Below the pieces are notes generated by a model that was not told the origin of the DNA, made no database searches, and saw only the letters and a list, made by a program, of their open reading frames with translations. Shown here in pieces: positions 25,242-32,245 of a stretch of 64,000 bases of DNA. The position numbers were made by a program, and so were the translations under genes. The stretch is taken from contig NZ_CP100762.1 of NCBI RefSeq assembly GCF_024296665.1, forward strand, positions 1,054,001 to 1,118,000, given 5' to 3'. Source of the DNA: Salinilacihabitans rarus. GTDB taxonomy: Archaea; Halobacteriota; Halobacteria; Halobacteriales; Natrialbaceae. How positions within the stretch are numbered: position 1 is the first letter of the stretch; every line of letters begins with the position of its first letter.

Positions 25242-25973
25242 TCAGAGCTGTCGGTCGATGAGGTCGGTGAGCAGTCTCTCGATGTGCTCGGAGTCGGTAG
25301 TGTCGATGGTGATGTGGTGGTGACTCTCGTCGGAGCCGAAGATCGACAGGCCGCTTTTATCCACCTCGACGACGACTTCGAGTCGGTCGCCGTGCCGGGC
25401 CGGAAACAGCTCGATTTCGTCGAGTTCGCCGCTGTACGGTCCGCCGTGTGGCTTGTATTCGAACTCCTGGACGAACTCTTTCGGTCCGAACGAGGGTGCT
25501 TCGACGTTGTCGACGGAACTGCGACGGAATCCGAGATCCTCGACGACCCCCAGTAGCGCCTCCAGATACGGGCCTGGCAGCACTTCCAGGTGGTCTTTGT
25601 CCTTCGGATCCACCGACAGGTCGATATCGAGACCGGTGTACACCCAGACCCGCGTTTTGCCGATGGTCGGTGGCGTCGACTCGGGGACGTGGATCGAACC
25701 GGCATCGATCGTCCGCTCCTCGCCGGCGGTGATGGTGAACCCGTCTGTCAGCTCCGTTTCCGTGATCTTCCCCGTCGAGTAGCTACTCCCATCGTCGGTC
25801 TCGACCTCGTAGCGGGTCATGATCGCGAGGTCGATCCCGTCGACCTCCTGGTCGTCGGAGCCACCCTCGATCTCGATGCGGGCCGGAACGCTGTCGCCGG
25901 GACGGACCGTCTCCGTTTCGAGTATCGTGTCGACCTCGGCCGAACCGATGCCGAGGCGGTTGAAGAATCCCAT
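25242..25973 (-). CDS. SpoOM (Spo0M) family protein
   Basis: A 243-residue arrestin-fold protein of the sporulation-control SpoOM family, present in non-sporulating archaea too. The conserved start MGFFNRLGIGSAEVDTILET and the block VRPGDSVPARIEIEGGSDDQ are characteristic; the C-terminal part has VVEVDKSGLSIFG and a DESHHHITI segment. In bacteria the family is linked to sporulation and cytoskeletal or envelope events, but its role in haloarchaea is unknown. A TATA-like box 28-34 nt upstream of the ATG supports the start. Confidence 0.88.
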   Translation of the reverse strand: MGFFNRLGIGSAEVDTILETETVRPGDSVPARIEIEGGSDDQEVDGIDLAIMTRYEVETDDGSSYSTGKITETELTDGFTITAGEERTIDAGSIHVPESTPPTIGKTRVWVYTGLDIDLSVDPKDKDHLEVLPGPYLEALLGVVEDLGFRRSSVDNVEAPSFGPKEFVQEFEYKPHGGPYSGELDEIELFPARHGDRLEVVVEVDKSGLSIFGSDESHHHITIDTTDSEHIERLLTDLIDRQL

Positions 25974-26000
25974 TGCGGACGGAGTATCGTGCCCAGACAC

Positions 26001-26007
26001 ATATAGA
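26001..26007 (-). promoter_or_regulatory. TATA-like box of the SpoOM gene
   Basis: TCTATAT on the minus strand is 28-34 nt upstream of the ATG at 25973, the leaderless spacing. Confidence 0.55.
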
Positions 26008-26494
26008 ACTGCGGGACCGTCACCCACAGAGGAAGACCGAACCGCCGCTGCCCTTCGAAACTCGGCTGACCGACCCACAATCACGGGGGACGAAGGCGGA
26101 GACAGACGGGACTCGGTACTTCTGGCCGAGTCCTCGCAGCGCTGCCCGAGTTATCGTCGTGTTGCTGAACTCACCCTCTGTGTTCGGCACTGGATCTCTA
26201 TCCTCGTTTGGGACCCCAACAGAGTCAAGAATTCCTGTACCGGTAACCCGCTACCAGCCCGGGTCGCAGCGACACGGGCAGTACATCGCTGTGGGCTAGC
26301 TTCCGTTCACAGGGCCGAGCCGGGCCGGGTAGAGCGAGACGCCCAGTGTCGTGGCTGTCAAAGAGCGGTAGCTTACCGATCGATTCAGAGTAGTCTGGCA
26401 CCGCGAACGACCCAGTATCGGTTGTTGTAATGGCCGACGTGACGCTCTCGTCGCCGCTCGTGAGTCGGCAGGGGATCGACGGAGCGGCTGGTGA
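26008..26494. other. Gene-poor gap
   Basis: About 490 bases with lower GC and no frame with haloarchaeal coding character longer than a few tens of codons. A 33-codon plus-strand frame from 26430 ends just inside the neighbouring lipoprotein gene and was not accepted. I see no repeats, tRNA or transposon ends. It may be decayed sequence inside an accessory stretch. Confidence 0.45.
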
Positions 26495-27484
26495 TTACGT
26501 CGTCTCTTCGGATAGAAACCGGAGCGTGTAGCTGAAGTAACGATCGTCGTACAGTAAATACCGCTGCTGAAGGCCGGATTCGATACGGCCGTCTCTCTCG
26601 ATATTTCCGTCCAAGTATGCCCACTGGTCGAGTTTCTTGAGAACGCCACTGTATGCTTCTGAGTAGGGATGTTGCTCGCTGTAAGACTCCCACATCGCCT
26701 CCTGCAGGATCCCACGTTCATTTTCGGAGAGTTCGGCGCGGGAGATGCGTGAGTCCAAAACGGCTGCACGCAGAATCGTCTCCATCTGAGAATCGGACTC
26801 CGCGACTCTGTCGATGTCGGCCCGGTACACCGCTTCGTGGAAGAGTTCTCGTGTGATCCGTACTTCGTAAACTGTGTCTCGGTGCTCGACGTAGGAGGCG
26901 CCGGATTCGTCGAGGAGGTCGCTTGTTTCGATTGCGTCGGGGCTTCTGTAGACATAGCCGTCCCGTTCGACGAGGCCCCACGGGACACCGCCGCTGTTGT
27001 CGCGCGCACGGGCGGCGAACCGCGCGATCTGGACTGCCCGTTTGTCAACTTGTGTGAGAGACGAGTGAGAAACCACCTCGGCGCCCTCCGGTTCGTCCTC
27101 TACGTTGTACAATCGGAGAAGTGGGTGTTCGACGGTTTTCTCGTCGACGATTTGCGAATCTAGCCGGTAGTACGTTCCGTTCCGCTGGGCATAGGTTGGT
27201 TCCTCTTCGCCACGGGTGCGGAATGGGGTGTGATGCCGGGTTGTGTACGTCGTGCCGTCGAGTGTTGCGTCGAACGCTTCCTCGTCCCACGGTGGTCGCG
27301 TCTCCGTCAGATCGGCAACGTACCGATCGCGAAGCGACCCCTCCTGTTCAGACAGCGAAAGCACGAGGTGATCTGACGATCCATCGGCAGACCGATATCG
27401 TTGCGAACATCCGCTGAGTGCAGCAACCGTTGCAAGGCCACCGAAGGTCAGTACGTCGCGGCGGGTTGGTTCTCTGGAGGGCAT
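26495..27484 (-). CDS. Haloarchaeal lipoprotein, paralogue of the one at 20.9-21.9 kb
   Basis: A 329-residue protein with a Tat motif and lipobox at the N terminus (REPTRRDVLTFGGLATVAALSGC within the first 25 residues). The mature region contains two similar blocks in which a tyrosine-rich hairpin (RNGTYYRLDS, RDTVYEVRITREL) precedes a helical stretch. The block from IDRVAESDSQMETIL onward aligns by eye with the lipoprotein at 20948-21868. Its codon use is less GC-rich than that of the chromosome core, which suits an accessory gene. The ATG at 27484 was chosen to place the signal first. Function unknown. Confidence 0.75.
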   Translation of the reverse strand: MPSREPTRRDVLTFGGLATVAALSGCSQRYRSADGSSDHLVLSLSEQEGSLRDRYVADLTETRPPWDEEAFDATLDGTTYTTRHHTPFRTRGEEEPTYAQRNGTYYRLDSQIVDEKTVEHPLLRLYNVEDEPEGAEVVSHSSLTQVDKRAVQIARFAARARDNSGGVPWGLVERDGYVYRSPDAIETSDLLDESGASYVEHRDTVYEVRITRELFHEAVYRADIDRVAESDSQMETILRAAVLDSRISRAELSENERGILQEAMWESYSEQHPYSEAYSGVLKKLDQWAYLDGNIERDGRIESGLQQRYLLYDDRYFSYTLRFLSEETT

Positions 27485-27787
27485 GAATCCACCATCTATC
27501 AAACCGCCAAAACATTTTCGGTTCACCGGCGTCCTGTCACGTCCGGCCGCCGGTGTTCGATCCAGTCGTCGATCGGATGCACACGCGGAGCGTGTCCATC
27601 CGGGTCTCGATGCTGATTTCTGTAACTGTCGAAGTACGGTATCGCTTTCCTCTCGGCCGGGATACGGCCACCTGTCTCTTGGGTTTCTGTCCTCGCGCGG
27701 GGCGAGCGCGCTGTGACGGGCCGGCCCGCCGCCGCTATCCGGTGGCGCTTTCGAATCGGCGAAAACGGAACCGCTGATGTGCCGGTC
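27485..27787. other. Gap between lipoprotein and PGF-CTERM gene
   Basis: Nothing gene-like is visible in 303 bases. CGGTTCACCG at 27519-27528 matches the palindromic site found twice before the HTH_10 gene at 37 kb. The rest shows short GC-rich stretches without obvious symmetry. Confidence 0.4.
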
Positions 27788-28525
27788 CTAGCTCGCGCTA
27801 CGGCGGGCGAGCAGGGCGGCGCCGGCACTCACGGCGACGAGGCCGGCGACCGGGCCGAACCCGGGGAGGGCGTCGCCGCCGCTCGTGCTGGCGGTGCTCG
27901 GTTCGAACGTCGCCGAGAACCCCTCGAGGCTGGTGCCGGCCGCCCACGTCGCGCCGTCTGCGGTCGTGTCGGCCGGTTCCGGCGTCGCGTCGGTGAGTTC
28001 GTAGCCGTCCGGTTCGACGAGCGTGAACGGTCGTTCGGGTGTGAACCCGCTCGCGAACGGCTCGCTCACGTGCAGGGTGTCGCCGTCAACCGCTGCGAGG
28101 CCGTGCCAGCGAACCTGGAGTGTGATGACGCCGACGCTCCCGCCGTCGGCCGTCGAGAGCGAAATCGAGGGGTCCGAGACGCTCATCTCCCGGCCGGTCG
28201 CTTCCGACGCGTTGGCGGCGACCGAGCGCAACCGCTCTGCGAACGTCTCGGCCGCGTTTTGTTGGACAGTGCTGTTGTTTCGAAGCGACTCGAACGCCGC
28301 GTTCTCGTCGGTCAGGTCGTACGTCATCGTCACCGTGACGTCCGCACTCCCGTCCTCGTGGAGGGCGACGACGAACGCCGGTTCCGTGGTGTCGGTAGTT
28401 AGCTGCGCCTGTGTACCGGTCTGGGCCGCCGCGGGCGTCGCGACGGCGGCGAGCAGTACTAGCGCGACGATACCCCACGTGCGTGCCGTCCGGCGGGCGG
28501 TACGTGTATCTACTGTCGATATCAT
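27788..28525 (-). CDS. Secreted PGF-CTERM surface protein
   Basis: A 245-residue exported protein. It has an N-terminal Sec-type signal (hydrophobic core IVALVLLAAVATPAAAQ), a beta-rich ectodomain of about 170 residues with DGSADVTVTMTYDLTD and later LEGFSATFEPS, and a C-terminal sorting tail LPGFGPVAGLVAVSAGAALL followed by arginine. That PGF-CTERM tail is the signal for archaeosortase A, which anchors the mature C terminus to lipid. The ectodomain resembles a haloarchaeal family (DUF7345-like, from memory). It is the downstream partner of the coiled-coil gene at 28577, 51 bp apart. Confidence 0.8.
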   Translation of the reverse strand: MISTVDTRTARRTARTWGIVALVLLAAVATPAAAQTGTQAQLTTDTTEPAFVVALHEDGSADVTVTMTYDLTDENAAFESLRNNSTVQQNAAETFAERLRSVAANASEATGREMSVSDPSISLSTADGGSVGVITLQVRWHGLAAVDGDTLHVSEPFASGFTPERPFTLVEPDGYELTDATPEPADTTADGATWAAGTSLEGFSATFEPSTASTSGGDALPGFGPVAGLVAVSAGAALLARRSAS

Positions 28526-28576
28526 CGGGTGGGTTCGAATAAAACCGCGGTGAGTACGCGTAATCTCGGATTCGAA

Positions 28577-29599
28577 TCAGCTGTCGGTGTCTGTGGCTCC
28601 GGAACCGGTCCGATCCGCGCCGTACTCGCCGTCGAGAGCGGCGAGCGCCGCTTCGGCGTGTTCGAGTGCCGCGCTGGAGTGGTGAAGTGCGTTGCGAACA
28701 TTCTCGCGCGCGTTCTCGCCGTTCTCGCGCGCGGTTCGTGCCTGTTCGAGCGCTTCTTCGGCCTCGGTGAGGTTGGCTTTGGCGCGTTCGAGTGCGGCCA
28801 TGGCCTCGGCGTCGTCCTCGCTCACCTGCTTCTCTGCCTGCGCGATCTGTGCGCTCGCGTTCTGGATCTGCCGGTCGGCCGTCTCAAATCCAGTTTCGGT
28901 GTCGCCGAAGTCCACACCAGCCTGGCCGTTACGATCGGTCCCGTTCCCACCCATGGACGCTGGGTCAGGACGGTACGCCTCGCCGTCGGCGTCACCGGCC
29001 ATCCGCTCGCCGACACGGTCGCCGGCGATGCTCTGAGCGATCGTGGCGACTTCCTCGCCACCAAGTTCGCTCGCCTCGGTTTTCAGCCGCTGAATCGCGG
29101 TGACGTTGATGCCTTTCTCCTCGAGGAGATCGGCTGGCAGTTCGCCCACAGCGGCCTCGTTCTGCTCGGCGAGTCGCTGGGCAGTCTTCTTCTCGGCGGC
29201 GACTTTCGCCATCTCGGCCCTGTACTGGCCCTCGCTGATCTCACCGCTTTCGCGGGCCTGTTCGGCCTCCTGTAGGCGCTGGTCGAGGTCGGCGATGCGC
29301 TGCTCGATCTCGGCGAGTTGCTCGGCCGCGACGTCGGCTTTCGCTTCGTCCGTCTCGGCCTTCGCCATCTCGATGCCGTTGGCGCGCTCAGCGAGTTCGC
29401 CTTCGAACTCGGCCTCTTGGACGCCGACGACGCCCGAAAGCTTCTCTCCGGGTCTGACTTCGTCTGCTGTACTGTCCGCGCTGTCCTGAGCCGCGGTCGC
29501 GAACGGCACCGCACCGGCGAACGCGACGACGACGATCAGGGCGACGAGTGTGCTCGTAGTTCGTTGCATCGCAGTCGGAGAACTGTCTCGGGAGGTCAT
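28577..29599 (-). CDS. Secreted coiled-coil protein (DUF7096-like)
   Basis: A 340-residue exported protein with an N-terminal signal (TSTLVALIVVVAFAGAVPFA then TAAQ). It contains two long coiled-coil regions, about residues 70-150 (LAEIEQRIADLDQRLQEAEQ) and 235-320 (ALERAKANLTEAEEALEQAR), separated by a Gly/Asp-rich linker. The GEKLSGVVGVQEAEFEGELA block matches the haloarchaeal family I know as DUF7096. First gene of a probable two-gene operon with the PGF-CTERM protein. MTSRDSS at 29599 was taken as start because the TATA box is about 35 nt upstream; MQRTTST at 29569 is the alternative. Role probably in the cell envelope. Confidence 0.78.
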   Translation of the reverse strand: MTSRDSSPTAMQRTTSTLVALIVVVAFAGAVPFATAAQDSADSTADEVRPGEKLSGVVGVQEAEFEGELAERANGIEMAKAETDEAKADVAAEQLAEIEQRIADLDQRLQEAEQARESGEISEGQYRAEMAKVAAEKKTAQRLAEQNEAAVGELPADLLEEKGINVTAIQRLKTEASELGGEEVATIAQSIAGDRVGERMAGDADGEAYRPDPASMGGNGTDRNGQAGVDFGDTETGFETADRQIQNASAQIAQAEKQVSEDDAEAMAALERAKANLTEAEEALEQARTARENGENARENVRNALHHSSAALEHAEAALAALDGEYGADRTGSGATDTDS

Positions 29600-29631
29600 A
29601 TAACAGAACAGTTTTCAGTCCGGTTCAACGA

Positions 29632-29660
29632 CTTTTAACCACGTTTAACCCGGTTTAACC
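29632..29660 (-). promoter_or_regulatory. Promoter with three phased TTTAACC repeats
   Basis: TTTAACC occurs at 29634-29640, 29644-29650 and 29654-29660, exactly ten bases apart (GGTTAAA on the minus strand). The copy nearest the gene overlaps the AT-rich TATA-like box (TTAAAA on the minus strand) located about 35 nt from the coiled-coil gene start. One-helical-turn phasing suggests a cooperative protein binding site. Confidence 0.55.
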
Positions 29661-29702
29661 GCCGTCGCGGTCCGTGGTTCGAGCCGAACTGCGCCGGCCC
29701 CG

Positions 29703-29977
29703 TCACGGTCCGATCTCCTCGCTCTCATCCTCGCGGACGAAGCCGTTCTCGCGCGGGAGTTGGAACGACTCGATCTCGCCTGACTCCCGAAGGTCGCCGA
29801 CGACCGACCTCGTCTTCGTGTCGGTCCATCCGAACGTCTCGGCGACTCCCTGTTGTTTGACGCCCGTCGTGTTCCTCCGGACCCCGGAGGATCTGTTTCC
29901 CGTTGCTCAACAGTTTCCGCCAGCGGACTCCCGTCCTCCGCGTCGTCTTCGGAACTCCTTTCGCTGAAATAGTCCAC
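29703..29977 (-). pseudogene. Frameshifted HTH regulator
   Basis: A winged-helix regulator can be read on the minus strand only by changing frame twice. Frame one gives MDYFSERSSEDDAEDGSPLA, frame two KLLSNGKQILRGPEEHDG, and frame three VKQQGVAETFGWTDTKT, then VVGDLRESGEIESFQLPREN, ending at a TGA at 29703. The joined product follows the order seen in haloarchaeal regulators (helix, loop, DNA-recognition helix GWTDTKTRSVVGDLRE, wing). Such genes often accompany DUF7096/PGF-CTERM pairs. The shifts fall near 29905 and 29862. An N-terminal part seems to be missing too. Sequencing error is an alternative. Confidence 0.55.
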
Positions 29978-30144
29978 CTCTCGTAAAACCGAAGACTAGC
30001 GCCTCTCGCACTGCCCTCGTACGACTTCGCTGCGTCTACCGATCGAATACTGACCCCGTGTATCCGGACGGATACCCCCTCGACCCGCTGTCTCGATATG
30101 ACCCGACAGCGGCGCCCCGTTCGCTTTCACCCCGGTAGTGGCAG

Positions 30145-30152
30145 TTTAAATA
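30145..30152 (+). promoter_or_regulatory. TATA box of the exonuclease-like gene
   Basis: TTTAAATA lies 24-31 nt upstream of the ATG at 30176; a clear leaderless promoter and the reason for choosing that start. Confidence 0.6.
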
Positions 30153-30175
30153 TATCGACTCTCACTATTTTTGAT

Positions 30176-30856
30176 ATGCGGTATCAGCGTGACGACGGCG
30201 GCCACGAACGCATCGCAACGATCGACATCGAGACGACCCACTTCGATCCGACGCACGGCGAAACGGTCGCGATCGGCCTCGGCGTCCACGACCGCGACAC
30301 GCCAGCGAGCGAGGCCAGCTACGAGCTGCACCATCAGGATACCGACACCGACGAAGCCACGCTGATCGAGCGGGCGCTCACGCGACTCGACGACCTCGGT
30401 GCCGACCTGCTCGTCACGTACAAGGGATCCGAGTTCGACATGGCGTTTCTGAACGAGCGGCTGACGCTCCTCGGCGCGGACGAGCTCTCGCCAGCGATCG
30501 ATACGCCGGACACCCACCTCGACCTGTTCACCGACCGGAAAGAGAAGGCGAATCGGACGAACGAGAAGTGGCCGAAGCTGGAAGAGTGCCTCGAGAGTTA
30601 CGGGCTTCCGACGCCGACGACCGTCTGGAACGGGCAACCAGTTACAAACACCGTGTTCGGCGAGGAACTCGGCCCGGCGTACCTCGAGGCGGTCGCGGAG
30701 GGCGCAGCGGACCGGGTGACCGCCCTGAAAGACCCGATCGAGCACTACCTCATGACGGATTTAGAGGCGAACCTCGCGCTCTACTACGCGGACGTCGGCG
30801 TCGCGTTCGACCCCGCACACCTCGCGTCCCGCCGCGAGTTTCACTCGGGCGGCTGA
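30176..30856 (+). CDS. DEDD-type 3'-5' exonuclease-like protein (RNase H fold)
   Basis: A 226-residue protein with the proofreading-exonuclease fold of family-B DNA polymerases but no polymerase part. ExoI is ATIDIETTHFDP with the DxE pair, ExoII is TYKGSEFDMAFLNER, and ExoIII-like acidic residues follow around HYLMTDLEANLALYYAD. Stand-alone members are common in haloarchaea and are annotated as ribonuclease H-like. It probably degrades single-stranded nucleic acid in repair or RNA turnover; the substrate is not known. The strong TATA box fixes the start. It is the first gene after the accessory stretch. Confidence 0.8.
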   Translation: MRYQRDDGGHERIATIDIETTHFDPTHGETVAIGLGVHDRDTPASEASYELHHQDTDTDEATLIERALTRLDDLGADLLVTYKGSEFDMAFLNERLTLLGADELSPAIDTPDTHLDLFTDRKEKANRTNEKWPKLEECLESYGLPTPTTVWNGQPVTNTVFGEELGPAYLEAVAEGAADRVTALKDPIEHYLMTDLEANLALYYADVGVAFDPAHLASRREFHSGG

Positions 30857-30942
30857 TAGCTACCCCGTTCGTGTGCGACGACGGGCGTCGCGCCGTCGCA
30901 AGCCGCGAACGACCGCTACCGAGCCAGTCGACTGCGAAACCG

Positions 30943-31107
30943 CTACGACGGGTGCTGGTGGCTGATCTTCTCGGCGACCATCCCGGGGACGGGCGTCAGG
31001 CAGTCTTTGCACTTCCACGTCGGCGAGACCGTCCCGGACTCTTTGAGGAGGTCCTGGCGGTACCGGAGGACGGCCCCGCACGTACAGCGGTACTCGGTGG
31101 TTCTCAT
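30943..31107 (-). CDS. Small zinc-ribbon-like protein (54 residues)
   Basis: A gene of only 55 codons, missed by length cut-offs. The product MRTTEYRCTCGAVLRYRQDL continues to a second pair, KCKDC, and ends ISHQHPS. The CxC and CxxC pairs, 32 residues apart, can hold one zinc ion, so it is a minimal zinc ribbon or knuckle. Tiny zinc proteins of this size are widespread in haloarchaea. No competing frame on the opposite strand has better coding character. It lies just upstream, in minus-strand order just downstream, of the 31151 gene, 43 bp away, and may share its transcript. Confidence 0.7.
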   Translation of the reverse strand: MRTTEYRCTCGAVLRYRQDLLKESGTVSPTWKCKDCLTPVPGMVAEKISHQHPS

Positions 31108-31150
31108 GCGGCTGGAAACGGCTGTGACGGCGCCGACCGGTCGACGCCCG

Positions 31151-31732
31151 TCAGTCGGAGATGAACTTGTTGTCGCGCCAGTTGACTCCCGACGAACTGG
31201 TCTTGCGCTCGCGGGGACCCTCTACCACTTCGACGTCGGCCGGCCGGGGTTCGCCGTCGACGATGCGCGTCGCCTCGAGTTCGCCGTCGCGCTCGGAGAT
31301 CGCCGTCAGGGTGCCCTTCTCGGCGACCTCGGCGATGTTACAGAGGACGCGGAACATCTCGTACTGCAGCAGCGAGTTCTGCAGGACGGTCTCGCGGTCG
31401 CCCTTGAACGCGGCGAACTCGACGAGTTCGGACTCGATCTCCTCTTCGTCCTCCTCGTCCCAGCGGAAGGAGTTGCGTCGCTCGTCCGGGTCCTCCTCGT
31501 AGACCCGGTTCTCGGTCACGCTCGCCTTGAGCTGGGCCGTCGGGGTGTACTTGCTGACGCTCTCGTCGGCCGCGACGGCTTTCAGAATGAGAGTGTTGTT
31601 TCGGCGGGTCAGTTCGACGTCGGTGACACCCTCCGGAAACGTCGCCGTCTCGAGGAAGTCGCGAAGATCTTCGAGCGGGAGTTCGAGCGTCGAGTGCAAC
31701 CGATAAACGTGTCTGGATTCCTCTGTTGACAT
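31151..31732 (-). CDS. Conserved haloarchaeal protein (DUF7110-like)
   Basis: A 193-residue soluble protein. HVYRLHSTLELPLEDLRDFL near the N terminus and the block RRNNTLILKAVAADESVSKY, then YTPTAQLKASVTENRVYEE and KGTLTAISERDGELEATRIV, define a well conserved haloarchaeal family that I recall as DUF7110. The last residues GVNWRDNKFISD are also conserved. Biochemical function is unknown. ATG 31732 matches the family start; ATG 31762 ten codons upstream would be leaderless relative to the TATA at 31783-31789 and cannot be excluded. Two palindromes flank that TATA. Confidence 0.82.
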   Translation of the reverse strand: MSTEESRHVYRLHSTLELPLEDLRDFLETATFPEGVTDVELTRRNNTLILKAVAADESVSKYTPTAQLKASVTENRVYEEDPDERRNSFRWDEEDEEEIESELVEFAAFKGDRETVLQNSLLQYEMFRVLCNIAEVAEKGTLTAISERDGELEATRIVDGEPRPADVEVVEGPRERKTSSSGVNWRDNKFISD

Positions 31733-31765
31733 GGTGTGGAGTGGGAGGCGACGATTTCTCACCTA

Positions 31766-31823
31766 CACGTACGTGGGCGTAGCTTATATGACCTGCTGTT
31801 AAATACGTTGTAAACGTATACGT
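31766..31823 (-). promoter_or_regulatory. TATA box flanked by two palindromes
   Basis: CATATAAG-like TATA at about 31783-31790 (minus strand). CACGTACGTG (31766-31775) lies downstream of it near the expected transcription start. ATACGTT-GTA-AACGTAT (31803-31819), overlapping ACGTATACGT (31814-31823), lies about 13 bp upstream. Candidate operators for the DUF7110-like gene. Confidence 0.45.
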
Positions 31824-31847
31824 ATTATTCGACTCGCGGGCGATCGG

Positions 31848-32195
31848 TCACTCCTCGGCCCCGAGGGTCGCGGCGAGTTCGCCTCGCTCTTCGAGTTCGG
31901 CGAGGACGTCCGACCCGCCGACGAACTCGCCGTCGACGAACGTCTGGGGGATGGTCTCCCAGCCGCTGTGTTCCTCGAGGGCCGCACGGTACTCCGCCAG
32001 CGATTCGAGGACGTCGACCGTCTCGAACTCCTCGCGGTGGGTCGCGATCAACTCCAGCGCGCGCTGGGAGTAGCCACACTGTGGCATCAACTCGTTGCCT
32101 TTCATGAAGAGGACGACCTCGTTGTTCTCGATCGCGTCGGCGACGTGTTCGTCGACCTCCTCCTGGTCGAACCCTCGATTTGGCGGGAAGTCCAT
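31848..32195 (-). CDS. Monothiol-type glutaredoxin
   Basis: A 115-residue thioredoxin-fold protein of the Grx4/monothiol glutaredoxin group: VVLFMKGNELMPQCGYSQRA with the CGYS active site (single cysteine), TIPQTFVDGEFVGGSDVLAE with the cis-proline TIPQ and the GG glutathione-binding motif. Such proteins carry or insert Fe-S clusters and maintain thiol balance; haloarchaea use gamma-glutamylcysteine instead of glutathione. The start MDFPPNRGFDQEEVDEHV gives the usual short N-terminal helix. Not obviously in an operon. Confidence 0.88.
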   Translation of the reverse strand: MDFPPNRGFDQEEVDEHVADAIENNEVVLFMKGNELMPQCGYSQRALELIATHREEFETVDVLESLAEYRAALEEHSGWETIPQTFVDGEFVGGSDVLAELEERGELAATLGAEE

Positions 32196-32245
32196 GCTCC
32201 CGAGTTAGACCGTCCGTCGCATCAGTGTTACGCGTCGGCCCGCGC

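Noticed and set aside
26430-26534. 33-codon plus-strand frame
   Set aside because: Overlaps the end of the lipoprotein gene and has no supporting signal.
28521-28575. GGTTCGAAT-like sequence suggesting a tRNA T-arm
   Set aside because: No acceptor or anticodon stem can be paired around it.
29674-29967. 97-codon plus-strand frame in the pseudogene region
   Set aside because: Opposite strand carries recognisable, though frameshifted, winged-helix sequence.
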